Source: Lycorma delicatula (lineage: Eukaryota > Arthropoda > Insecta > Hemiptera > Fulgoridae). From it: a DNA stretch of 64,000 bases. Below are positions 37,451-48,929 of the stretch, in pieces; the stretch's first letter is position 1, and each line of letters begins with the position of its first letter. The notes under the pieces are model-generated. The model searched no databases, was not told the origin of the DNA, and was given only the letters and a program-made list of their open reading frames with translations. A program made the position numbers and the translations under genes. The stretch lies in contig NC_134465.1 in assembly GCF_047948215.1 (NCBI RefSeq), forward strand, positions 38,416,153 through 38,480,152, read 5' to 3'.

Positions 37451-40400
37451 TTATTATTATACTCTTAATGTAAAAGTACAATTAAAGAATTATTTATTTA
37501 TGGAATGTGATGAGATCAAGTGTGATGATATATATATATTACTATTAATATTTACTGCTTTGTTAAAATAATAAAAATTCTTACTTTTTGCAGAATGTTA
37601 ATTTAACCATTTTACAAATTTGGAACCAGGGTGGTAGATAATAAATTATAAGATAAGGAAAAACTGCAGTTAATTTATCTAAACCTAGTAACAAGTCAGT
37701 AATGAACACATAAAAATCTTAGATTTTTATATGTTCAGTCCACCTCTCTGATGTGATATAATTATTACCAAATTACGTGCTGTACTCATTGCTCTTAATC
37801 GCATCCCAGATGGATTTTGCTGTCCTGCAGTTCAGCAAGTTCTCTTCTAGAACAAGCCGACATATTCATTATACATCCAATATTTGTTTGTATGAAGTAC
37901 ATCTCTGACTTCATCGCTATGTATGTTCAGTTTCTGCTGCAGTCTTGATCTTGTAGCATTTTCTGGCAGAAAGAACAGGTTTAGCCATTAAGAAGATATA
38001 TGTTAAGCCAACTTTTTTGGAGCGTTATCCATTCTCATTATGCTTATATAGTGAAATTTTGGTTAATGCCAGAATCTGTGATTGATGTTCTATAACGATA
38101 AGCATCACAAGCTAGTAAAATTATCAGTGCAAGACAACCCAAATCAGTCCTTAGTCTTTGTGTAGAGTCACTGGTAAAATACACAGATATTTTATACAGG
38201 TTATAGTTTTACAAGTGTCTGGTGATGCTGTAATATCGTCTTTCAATAACAATTGCATAGTTAATCACATATTCTTTGTGTTATTATTTTTAGCGATGCA
38301 AAAGAAATTTAATTAGGATTCATAATAGGCAATGATTTATATAATGAAGTTTTAAAATTCCTTAAATCTGTTAGGCTTTTGTCTTAATTTTGTTACTTGT
38401 TCAGTTTTATTATTATTTGTTTTTCTTTTTTTGCTGGAACCATTTTATATGTTTTCCTCAATTACCTAAAGCTTTCTAATATTCCCTTGGTTTCTTTATG
38501 TACATTTTGTTAAGTACTTTTTAAGCTATTTTTCTGAATGATCTTTTTAACTGATCTAAGTAAAAATTTTCTTTCATTTGTTGATGTCCATGTGCAACCC
38601 CTTACTGTTGTTTCTGTATATTTTCAAAAATTAATTTTATATTGTTTTGTCAACTTTTTTCTTAAAAATTAAATAAGTTATTTTTAATAGTTCTTAAAAA
38701 ATTACAAATTTTTGTTATTTTGTTCTTATTTTTCATGAACTAATAACAAATCTGATTCCACCAATAAAAAAAATAATATTATTGAATATAACAAGGATAT
38801 AGGTAAAACAAACAAACTTAGATTATTAAATACTAAGTACTGTTCCATTATTAGGTCTTATTACTTAACAAAACAATAAACATTTAGTGTTTACAAAACT
38901 AATAAAAATGATTTTCTCAACAAACTCAAAATTCTGAAACTAATTTATTATATTTACGTCAATATTTTAAAAAGTTATGCAATTATTGGAGTCATATAAA
39001 ATGTTTACAAACATTTCTATTAGCATATTCCTGTTACAATATTGCTTCAACCATTCAAAATTCCATAATTTAAAAAGTTAAGGTACAAGATATTAATATT
39101 TGAATATTTGTGCATTTTCACCAAAACCATTAATGTTACACTTATAAATAGACATTAAATTTTAAGTCTTATAACAAATTATAAAAAAAAGATTCTAAAT
39201 TTATATATATACACGTCTTATTATAGACTGATTTTGATTTTATTTTGTGATATAAGTTGGTACCAATGCAAGTTTCTTTTAGGTAACATGAGCAGAATTT
39301 TAAATTAAAAACCACATGATCGTAGGCGATTCAAGATTTAACTTATTGTTGTATCATTATAACTTTATGATTTGTATCCTGCAGTTTTATGATATTCAAA
39401 ATATTTTTTTATTTAACTTTTTAACACAGCTAGTTGGAAAACTTAAGCTTCATTGAAATGTTCCATGAAATTAGGTTTTCTTATAAACAGAATTTATTAT
39501 AAGCCTACCCATATTAAAAATGATATAAAACTGGCTTCAGAAATCAAGTAAAAAATTATAATAATTCATTACATTTTCTTTAAAATTAGAATTTTGTAAG
39601 CATATGCCAAATTTAAGTTTGATAGTAAGGCATTTTTAATGTCACATACTTCAAAAAGCTAACATTAAAAATAAATATAGTCGTATAATTTAATTTTTAA
39701 TATTTATTTCATTTTCTATAGTCTGTTTTATTTTTCTAATGCAGGTTTATTTTACTTACATTTTCAGCATTATTTAGATTTTTCTACAGGTCAAGTTACA
39801 TTCCAACTGAGGATTATTAGCAACTAAAAATTTATGGGTTAACTGAGCAACCAACCCTAATTGGTACCAAATCTGTTTCATTTAACTCTACCTGAATGCT
39901 TAATAAAGACAAAAATTATTATTGAACAGTAAATTACAAAGTTTCCTGACTATATTTATTGAAAGTATTATATAAACAGTAAACATGTCATGTTCTTTGT
40001 AATTTGACTTCATTATATAGCGCACACACACAAAAACTGTAATAAGTTTAAATCACTTGCTGAACATTGGAACTCAAGCATTGAGTTTGTCTTGCATATT
40101 TTAGCAAAAGAAAAAATATTATACTTAAAGACAAGACACTTTATTAAGTATTTTAAAAAATTTTAAGTGATGATTTAAAGTCATAAGAGAGTAGTGACAG
40201 TACGTACTTTTCTGTAATTAATTCTATTAATTATTTTCCTTTTATTTTTCAAGTAAATTTTTGTTATCAAATTAAACTAACTGTTTAAAATATAACTAAA
40301 AAAATGTAATTAAAGTTAATAAATCTTAAACACATAAACAATTTAATAATCCGTATTAAAAAAAATTGTTACCAGTTTTATAACCAACATTGCTATTAGA

Positions 40401-40620
40401 ATACAGTATTTCAACTTAAAAAAATCCTATATATATATATATGTGTGTGTATAAAAAAATCCTATGTATATTATTGGGATATACAAGAATTAAAATAACA
40501 TAAAGAATGATTAATTAAAATATTTACAGATGCTTTAAAGTTATTTAGAAAGTAACTTTATTTTTTTACTTTTAATTACTTTATTTTTATTATTTATTTA
40601 TGGGATAAATGTTTTTATCC
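37450..40620. other. AT-rich DNA without recognisable genes
   Basis: No ORF of note, and no transposon protein motif on either strand. Confidence 0.6.
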
Positions 40621-40623
40621 CAT

Positions 40624-40910
40624 GGGACTCCTTATCACAGAAAAGTTTGCCAAGAGGAAGTGGTCCTCTGCAGATTGCGGTTGGAACAACAAAAGTTACT
40701 CATGAGTTTTTGATGTCACGAGAAAACGCTCCACAATGCAACAGCCAGTTGACTATGCATCACATCCTTGTAGATTGCAAATGTTACACAGCCTTGCATC
40801 TTAAATATAAATTGCCCAGAAGCATTTGATGAATTCTGGGCAACGATAAAGAAACTTTAGACTGGGTGTTATTTCTTAAGACCATCTGCTTATATACAAA
40901 CATTTAGTGT
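40624..40910 (+). mobile_element. 3' fragment of an I-type non-LTR element
   Basis: Plus-strand text WDSLSQKSLPRGSGPLQI, then TKVTHEFLMSRENAPQCNSQ, LTMHHILVDCKCYTAL and KYKLPRS, followed after stops by ILGNDKETLDWVL. This is the segment after RNase H in I-type ORF2 proteins (the LRIGHTRLTHG / C..HIL.DC region). Only the last 90 or so codons remain, so it is a dead-on-arrival 5'-truncated copy. It differs from the I-type element at 32-37 kb in sequence and strand, so it belongs to another subfamily. Confidence 0.75.
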
Positions 40911-41796
40911 GTATCAGCTCTTCATGGTAGTTGCTGTATAATGGTTGGAAATTTTATGATTCTAATTGAGACATAAAATGTGATGTTTGTTTACAACAAA
41001 TATGTCATGTTCAGGCAATGATAATGATGTAGTGTTTTTTGCCCAGAAAAAAACATTTATGCTTTATGTAATATAATATTACATACAACATCAAAGAATA
41101 CATTATGCCAGTCAAATTTTAAGTATTTAAAAGAATAGTTATAACATATAATTCAAATTGAACAATTTATTCCAGAGATTCTTATTTTATGTGATACACA
41201 AATCACATCCAAAACAATACGGAATGCTTTGGATCCTACATCAGGCTAACTAAGGAAAGCAGTTTCTCGCTGCCTTATGATTCAGCCAAACACACTGTTG
41301 TACATACTGCAGGCATTTAGCTGTATAAATTATAACTTCTCTCCATTTACTACCAGAACCAAGCAATTAACCATTGTCAGAATAAAAATTCTTGACCAAA
41401 GTCTCTTGTACTTCCGGCGCTTTACATGCACCATAAACATAAGAAAAACCAGGACTTTTAGCTAAGAATTAAAACAAGTTTTGTTAAGAAACAATAAGTA
41501 ATATAAATATGATTTTCTTAGATATTCATTTTAAAACTTACTTAAAAAATTTTTTATTTTCATACAAATACTGTTTGTATATTTGATATAACAAACAATA
41601 GTAAAGGTTGATAACACACTGTCTGAACTGACTTTTATACAAGAAGCAATTCAGGTTTACCATTTCAACAGCTGATAACAGTAAGAAAAAAATGTACAAC
41701 TCGCCTCTGTCTTTTACATCTGTTAGCTGAAATTTTAGACAATTCACATGGATGAGCATTACAAATTATACTAAAGAAAAAAGTAACATTCCTCAA
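40911..41796. other. AT-rich intergenic DNA
   Basis: Nothing recognisable. ORFs at 41277-41465 (plus) and 41538-41759 (minus) lack motifs. Confidence 0.55.
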
Positions 41797-41949
41797 AAAT
41801 GTACAGTCAGTGGATTTTTCAAAAGACCAAAATTGGATTTCTATTAAAAAAAACAGCAGGATACTTAAAAAAATATGTACAGTCAGTGGATTTTTCGAAA
41901 GACCAAAATTGGATTTCTATTAAAAAAACAGCAGGATACTTAAAAAATA
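41797..41949. repeat. Tandem duplication, 76-bp unit, beside the YIPF gene 3' end
   Basis: Two copies start at GTACAGTCAGTGGATTTTTC, at 41801 and 41877, and are almost identical (one A/G change and one base less in an A run). They lie just downstream of the YIPF stop codon, so they may fall in or beyond its 3' UTR. The plus-strand ORF here is an artefact of the duplication. Confidence 0.92.
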
Positions 41950-41976
41950 AAACACAAAATTTTGAACAATTTAATA

Positions 41977-41982
41977 TTTATT
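41977..41982 (-). promoter_or_regulatory. Candidate poly-A signal of the YIPF gene
   Basis: AATAAA on the minus strand, about 20 nt after the stop codon. The position is close but usable; AT-rich DNA gives such matches by chance. Confidence 0.3.
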
Positions 41983-42001
41983 ATGATAGTAATTATTACA
42001 T

Positions 42002-42373
42002 TTAAGTAGATGTATTATTATTATTATTATTATTATTTACAACATTATGCAATGGCACATCAGTACCAGGATGAACAATATTATCAGTATTACTATTATA
42101 ATATGCGATAGATGGTGCGTGGAAAAAATAAAGCATAAAGCCAGTTGCAAGTAACAAATGGAACCCTAATATAGCGGCTAATAATAAAGCACTACGATCT
42201 TTAAATGCTGGCCAAACTGCAGTGACTAACACAGAACCGGACATAGCCGCACCTAGTAGCACGAGCAACCACTGAAGCCATCCGATTTGTATCACCCATA
42301 ATACTGATAGTGGCACATAAATTGATAGTGAATATCCATAAACACATAACAACTCTATTAGCCCAACATGACT
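42002..42373 (-). CDS. YIPF1/2-like: YIPF1/2-like, coding exon 2 (last)
   Basis: The acceptor TTTGTTTCAG|AGTCAT precedes 42373. The exon has 123 codons and a TAA at 42002-42004. It encodes membrane segments 3-5 and the short polar tail. The TGFMLYFFHAP segment matches the last membrane helix of YIPF1/2 proteins. Confidence 0.9.
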   Translation of the reverse strand, partial: SHVGLIELLCVYGYSLSIYVPLSVLWVIQIGWLQWLLVLLGAAMSGSVLVTAVWPAFKDRSALLLAAILGFHLLLATGFMLYFFHAPSIAYYNSNTDNIVHPGTDVPLHNVVNNNNNNNNTST

Positions 42374-45300
42374 CTGAAACAAAGTACTACCAAATTAATT
42401 CACTGTAGCATATTTTTAAAATACATATAAAATTTTAAATGATTACAGGAGGAATTTCATATTCCATTAACAACAACAGTGTTGTAGGTGTCATATCTAT
42501 TTTTAAAGACTGAACGATTTTAGTTGTTTTTTTACCAAAATGATAGCAGACACTGCTTTTGTACAACTTATAAAAGTATAACCACGTTCAGTAAATAATA
42601 AAAATGTTTCACCAATAATTGTTTTACTAAATAATGCTTGTACTAAACTATATTAAACGTAAAGTTTTATAATATACTTCGCACAAAATTCAAGTTTTTA
42701 AGTAAAAAAGACCACATTACTTTCCTTTATTTATTTATTAATTATTCTTTCCTTTATTAATTATTCTAGTGACAATTGAAAGTTTTTATGTAATGTATCA
42801 TTATTTGGAGAGCCAGAACTGATTAATATTGCATCAAAACAAATCACTATTTAGATTTTAATATAACAATCACACATAAATTCTGCTAGGAGGGGCTGTC
42901 CACAAGGTGGATCCACAATAACTTTATAAATTGCAAGAGGGAAAAGATGTCCTGATTGAAAAATTATATGTTTATTTAGACAATCCACACGTGGAGCTAC
43001 TCCAAAAAATAATGGAACCAGATAGTAGTTATTAAAATCAACAGCTAATTACTATCCAGTCAGTGACACAGTTCCTCACGTGCAGCACCCAACGACGACA
43101 GAAATTGCATCAGTCGAATGCACGTAATGTAAAAAAACTCCACTTTTTTCATTATGCAATCATGACGTCAGATATATAGTTCAGTAACAAAGATGATGAG
43201 GTATTATTTTAAGAGAATAAAACAAGGCAGACAATTATGGGTTCATTTATACCCCCAAAAAAATAATCCACTGCTGACTGTTCATAGCAGCAAAAGAGCT
43301 TCAACAGTCAAGACTAAATTTACTGCTTTTCATCACATGTTGAAACAGTCTAGCAACTGACTGCTCCTGCCACGACAGGAGAAAACTGAAAAAGCTAGGT
43401 GGCAGAAGCCTAGTCATTTGGAACCAGTTTGCAACAGATTACTAATGGATTTCTAACAGGTTGCTCAGTGTGCAGCATTCCACTGAAAATGACTCACAAT
43501 TACCTGATTAGAAACAAAAGTTACCAATACAATTCTTTTTAATAGGTTCATGTACAGACAGCCTTATTGTGTCTAATCTATGGAAACCTGCATCAACTGG
43601 ATTTGTGTTGCCAGCAGGCTGAAACTATTGTCAAACTGAGCCCAATTTTTTTTTTAATCAACCGAATCAAATTGAGACCAATAAGGTACCACCATGAGAA
43701 ACCATATTTTTTCTCTGAATGTCCACCGAAAGAAAATTACTCTTCAAGTATTATTTCTCCTTGTAAATAAAATTCACTGACCTCAAACATGTATTCTGGG
43801 TCGTCAATTTTACACCATGGTCATTTGATAACATAAAAATCCAAATTTTTTGCATACAGATATAATAGTCAAAATTATTTTTATTTGTATCTAATTGAGA
43901 AAATATCAGGATATGGACACATATTCTTTAGTTTTGTAATTAATAAAGCAAACAAACAATTGTTGCATGAAAAATTCTAGATCCACCAACCAATTTCTAC
44001 ATTTTAAATTAATAATTTACAACCATAAAACATAATGCTCTCATTAATGTTTGTAATGTCAGACTGTTTGCGCGAACATTAACAAAATTTATTTTCCTTG
44101 AAATACAATGTAATTTAACAGCTGTTAGGACATATGAAGTCTGTAACATTTTAACACCATAATAAATTGTAAATTAGTATGCAATCCTAAGTCGCAAAAC
44201 CACAAGTAAATGTCTATTACTAAAATATTATATGTCTATTAGTAAAATAATATTACTAGTTGTACAGTTGAATTCATGTCTTAATTAGAAAACTGCAGTC
44301 AAATGATAAGATTATTTTATCCTTCAAATTGTAACGCTTTCATTAATATTAAAGGCTAATATGAAAATAGAATATTAATTGATGTATTATCAAAGGAAAT
44401 GTAGTTTTGATAAATAAATGACAAAGATAAGAAACATCAACTATCATTTGATAAAGTATCAGAGTCCCTAGTTTTACACTAGTATAAAAATAAATGAAAG
44501 GCAGTCTTTGTTCAAAGTAGGTTTGGTAAAACATTTTAGCAAGTTAAATAAAATCAACCCTTGATAAGTATTAACCTTCATTGTGCACAGCTTTCTGAGG
44601 ATGTCACCAATCTTACCTTCATTCTTCTCTTATTGTAGATACATGCTGTTGTTCTTTTCAGCAATCAATTTGTATAGAAGAAAGTTTACTTCAATTTTTG
44701 CATAATTCATTCAACAACATTTTTTATAATCTATTATGGGTCTTAGTTAATATATGGTTGCAGTATTTGTTCACTTTTTATAACTGCTAGCCACATTTCA
44801 TCAAAAGATTATAAACAACCTTTTTTTATAAATGATAATTTAAAAAAAAATAATAATTACATTCAAATTCATATATTTCTAGATATAACACTAAAAGATT
44901 AAATACACAATTTTAATGTTATATTACCATTAAATAATACCCAAGGAAACAAAATAAAATGTTCATTAAAAAAGATAAGTAGCAGATTATACAGAAATCA
45001 TTAAAGTGCAAGTTAAATCTTGTTAATTTAGCAAAACTGATTAAAGATGCAGTTTTTAATAATAACTGATTTCAAACAACCTACTCAATAAACTATATTT
45101 TCTTTTATATAAAGCCAAAAGTTTGTCTGTCTGTTCTACATCAGTTTGTTCTTGCATCACGCAAGAACCAACTGACCGATCCTTTTCAAATTTGCAGGGT
45201 ACATTCATGTTACCCTTCATGGAACGTTTTATCAAGCCGTAAACCCCATTGGAGGTAAAGTTGTCAATTAAAGATATTCATTAAAGAAGCAAAAATTTAA

Positions 45301-46642
45301 TTAATTTCGTCTCTATGGCAACAAAAATAAGTTGTGAAGTTTTCCACATCAAAGGTCTGTGTACTTTAGTTACCATAGTTACTACTATTCTGTATTTTGT
45401 AATTTAGTTTCTTTTTTGGGTTTATATAAAGCCTGATTACTTTAATAGCCCCTGGATCAACCTGCACCTCTTACAGTAGAAAATTGAATTTACTCTTTGT
45501 ACCATACTGAAATGAATATTTTGTATCCAATAAACAACTATTTAGAAACACTGAAGATTAATTCAAAGTTCTGTTAAATTCAAATCTTTCAATAAAAAAA
45601 GAAAACTAATACAACAGAGCATGCTACATAAAAACAATTTTCTTTCCCACTTTTTGCAACCTATATCTCGCCCAACCTTACATTCTCTTAAGAAAGCTCA
45701 TGCAAAATAATAGAACACTGATTAAAGAAAGTAAGGAATATATGACAAGCCTCATTAATCAAATTTCAGTTAGTGAAATAACAAATGAAACTGCTGAAAA
45801 TCATATAGAACAGAAAAATATTCTTTCACATTAAAAAAAATTCAAAACACCTAAATAACAGAAGTAATTCATTACTTTAATAAAAATTGTATTCTTTTCC
45901 TAAAAAAAGTTTAATAAAATTTTACTTTTTTGGTCATATAATTCATGAACAATATTTAATTAGAAAAGTTTTATGAAAACCTTAGGAAAAAAATTATTTT
46001 TAATTATTAATAAAATGTTAACATAAAACTATGATTTATTTTACAAATAAAATTTAAAAATACAATATAAATAGATACCTCCTGAGAGCCTTGCCATTTA
46101 ATTATTGCCCAGAGAACAACAGGTAAAATCCAAGCATAGGCAAATATAGCACTGGCAGAAAATGTTACAGCATGAAAATCATATTTCCAGTGATAGTGAC
46201 TATGAGTTGCTTCAGTCTGTAAAAAATTGGCGAGATTACCACTAATTGCAATGGTGAATACTAACGTAACACAAATCCAAAACGGTCCATATAAATCCGG
46301 TTTTGAACCAATATGATGCTGTAGATAATTAACACCAGGTTTAGGGATCATCGCCCATATGATTCTTTCCACCACTTGATCGGTGTTCACATCGAATAAT
46401 CTTTGATAGTATTCGATGGATAGTAAACTAAGATACTGATTTTTATCAGAATCATCAAGTGGTTTTGATAATCCGTCATCGATTGATGCGGAAGTACTAG
46501 GAAATTGAGAATATGATGAATCTATATCAAGTTTTGCAACACCATTAGTGTCGTCAGCTGGAAAATCTTGAAACTGCAATCTAGATTCAGCAGAAACCGA
46601 TGATTCAATATCAATAAGTTTCGACGTCTTGGTAGATGCCAT
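42002..46642 (-). CDS. YIPF1/2-like: YIPF1/YIPF2-like Golgi membrane protein, two coding exons
   Basis: A complete gene: exon 1 at 46642-46079, an intron of 3.7 kb, exon 2 at 42373-42002, with GT-AG borders in phase 0. The product has 311 residues, the size of vertebrate YIPF1/YIPF2. An acidic Ser/Asp-rich cytosolic N-terminus (1-115) contains SIEYYQRLFDVNTDQVVERI, the conserved segment before the membrane part. Five membrane segments follow, at about 121-141, 157-183, 193-216, 220-245 and 249-272. PDLYGPFWI, YGYSLSIYVP and WPAF are family landmarks. Yip1-domain proteins cycle between ER and Golgi, bind Rab GTPases and Yif1-type partners, and support vesicle traffic. The join reads WQGSQE|SHVGLIELLC. 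Relatives have a few more residues here, so a missed micro-exon is possible. The polar C-terminus has an Asn run. The start Met follows an upstream stop. Confidence 0.9.
42014..42037 (-). repeat. AAT triplet run encoding eight Asn
   Basis: Eight AAT codons in frame near the C-terminus of the YIPF protein, three codons before the stop. Being a microsatellite within coding sequence, its length probably varies between individuals. Confidence 0.9.
42374..46078 (-). other. Intron of the YIPF gene
   Basis: A 3.7-kb intron. It contains a Helitron-like repeat near 45.1 kb. Two moderately GC-rich stretches, at 42.88-43.15 kb and 43.35-43.55 kb, could be old repeats but show no motif. Confidence 0.8.
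45105..45330 (+). repeat. Helitron-like non-autonomous repeat fragment
   Basis: The start TATATAAAGCCAAAAGTTTG followed by TCTGTCTGTTC resembles the 5' ends of arthropod Helitron-type repeats. Inside is a hairpin, GTTCTTGC ATCAC GCAAGAAC (45148-45168). Further on, CAAATTTGCAGGGTACATTC and an AAACCCCATTGGAGG-like stretch fit the same repeat type. No CTRR end was located, so the class is tentative. Confidence 0.35.
46079..46642 (-). CDS. YIPF1/2-like: YIPF1/2-like, coding exon 1
   Basis: 188 codons from ATG (46640-46642) to the donor GAG|GTATCT at 46079/46078. It encodes the cytosolic N-terminus and the first two membrane segments. Translation past the donor gives unrelated residues, which supports splicing here. 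Confidence 0.9.
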
Positions 46643-48199
46643 TATTAATTACCAGTAACATATAATTTTATAATTGATAAAATAACCGTTCGCATAACCT
46701 AATCAATCAGTTACACCAAAAACCGAAACTGTTAACATTTTGTCCTGGAATAACTAACCACTTTTTTCTGTATAACTTAATGTAAATCAAATTAAAGTAC
46801 AATAAATAAGACAAATAGTGCCTACGTCGGCATAAAACGACTAAATAAAATAAAACGAAACACCACTGTAGATAACCAGATGCAGCTGTCAAATGCAATG
46901 CAGCCAACATTATCGAGGTATTAAATATTTTTAATAATAAAATAATTTATGCATATATATAAATAATGTTATAACTTTTAAATGAACAGATATCTAGAAC
47001 TTAAAGGTTTGTATACTGTATTACTTATTTAGCATTAGTCAAACCGTTTCTTATATTGATATTAGAATATAGGTATGGCTATTAGATCCTATAGTAGCTA
47101 CACTAATAATTTTATGACTACTGCTACAAAGAGCAGAAGTCAATTTTTGTTAAAAATAAGTTAATATGCCCACAGACTTATTAAAAGTACACATTATTTT
47201 ACCATGCTAAAAAGGCTAATGTTAATTATTGCTTAACTAAAACACAAAAACGTTTGGGGCTTATTCTTACTTCGCCATTTTCTTGAAGGGCCAGTACAAA
47301 AAATGAATTGCCTACGTAAAAAAGTATTTGCTAAGTAAACTGGCGTTGACATTGGACCTAAATGTCTGCTTAGTATTGTTTTATAAAAATTTCCAAAGTT
47401 GACGTGGGCTAGAGAAACCGAAATAATTTGGGAAGGAATATTGAAAAAGAAAAGTATGTCAGAAGGGTAGAGGCAGAAATGTAATAAAATAAGAAAAAAA
47501 CCCAAAGAAATAAAACCATTATGCAAAATGCAGGAAAAAGTGCTATGAGAATTTCAAGCTCAGTTTATACACGTTATTAAACTCTGATTCTCAAAATTAA
47601 TAAGTAAAATTCCCAAATGTTGAGGAGACTTATATTTGTAAACTTATGAGGAAATAATGGCAGAAAAAGTCTGTAAATTTACTAGGATATATTACCTGAA
47701 AATAGAATCTGGAGAAATGAAGCTTATCAAGGAACGTTCTTAAATACTCTTGACATATTTAGAAAAAAAAGATTAGATTTATTGTTAAAAACAATATAAA
47801 AAATTCTGCTGGAATCATATCAAAAGGTTTCCTACCCACTGGTATCGCTGCTCAAGATCACTTCATTAAAAAGAATCTGTTATTCCAAAAAAAGAAAATC
47901 ACTTTATTGGAAGATATTTTTGTAGAATTTTTAGATTTCAAGAAATCTGAAAATGAATCTTGTAGTAAATGTGGCAGTTAAAATACAATAATTTTAATTA
48001 TAATAAGTGGATTTAACCACCCGTAAATTTATCAAGTAGTATGTTGTTTTACAAATGACAGCTGTGGATATTAAATTTAACATTCTTTACAAACAAGCAC
48101 ATTGTTTCACATCCCACATGTTATTTGCAGGATAAGACAATATAGCATCAAGAGGTAGTCAGGAAATAGTTTCTTGCTTGTTTAAGCATCTTTCTGGGA
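46643..48199. other. 5' flank of the YIPF gene, then unassigned DNA
   Basis: 46643-46950 should hold the 5' UTR and promoter of the YIPF gene. It is somewhat richer in CpG than its surroundings (CCTACGTCGGC near 46822). The 67-codon minus-strand ORF at 46707-46910 is probably chance. 47.2-48.0 kb has weak coding-like plus-strand text without a recognisable family. Confidence 0.4.
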
Positions 48200-48520
48200 T
48201 TCTTGACAATGTTCATTCATAATGTTCTGCCATTAGGGCAAGTCCTGTCACGACTACTGCTCTCCACCTCTTTCTCTCCTTTGCTAACCTCTTTGTTTCT
48301 GCATATTTTTACATCTCCATAATCCCATCCATCATTTGAAATCTCTTCTTTCCTCTTCCTTTGCTTCTACTCACCAAGCCTTTTATTGCATTCACTAATT
48401 CACTAATAAACAACTTCTTCTCATATAATGTCCTAACCAGTTCCTTTTTCTATAATCAATCACATTTAACATTTTCCTGTTCTCTCTGATTTTCCTTAAT
48501 ACTACAGTGTAGAAGAGTTA
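48200..48520 (-). mobile_element. RTE-type retrotransposon, C-terminal fragment
   Basis: The minus strand reads RKMLNVIDYRKRNWLGHYMR (near 48470), then KGRGKKRFQMMDGIMEM (near 48330) and KRLAKERKRWRAVVVTGLA (near 48270). This is the end of RTE-type RT proteins. One or more stops interrupt it, and only the last 100 or so codons remain. Confidence 0.75.
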
Positions 48521-48599
48521 AACTTTACAGCGATTGTTGTCCAAGACAGAACAGAAATATATTATAGGTTCCTTGAATCTAGTCACACACATCCACAAC

Positions 48600-48920
48600 C
48601 AACAAACATTCTGACTACCACAGGGGAAGACACCTGCTTCTGATGATTCTGGTTGTCACACTACACACAACCCCCTCTGTTCGTAGGTCTGATGGGCTTT
48701 ACCAGAGGTCATCTTTTAGACCCTCTAAAACTGGTAACACATCATAGTCATCAGTTTGGACTCTGTCAGGATGCCACTGATGCAAATGCCAAAGCAGGCA
48801 TTTCCATCATTATATGTACACAACTTACTATTGCCTTCGTATGGCTTCTTCCAACTATGACTACCTACCATAACTTACAACCCCCAAATATAAAATTAGC
48901 CCATTCCTGCAAGTGCAATC
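48600..48920. repeat. GC-richer dispersed repeat, copy 2
   Basis: Same orientation and landmark order as the left part of the 18890-19680 block: the CTTTACCAGAGGTCATCT segment at 48697, AGACCCTCTAA at 48718 and GTCAGGATGCCACTGATG at 48765. It is shorter than copy 1. It sits next to, not inside, the RTE fragment. The plus-strand ORF across it is not conserved in the other copy and is not considered a gene. Confidence 0.7.
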
Positions 48921-48929
48921 CCTATGCCT

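Noticed and set aside
41799..42005. 68-codon plus-strand ORF with an internal repeat
   Set aside because: The repeat is the 76-bp DNA tandem duplication; the two copies read in different frames, so no protein repeat is conserved.
46707..46910. 67-codon hydrophobic ORF upstream of the YIPF start
   Set aside because: Probably 5' UTR or promoter sequence read by chance; no signal peptide logic, motif or splice context.
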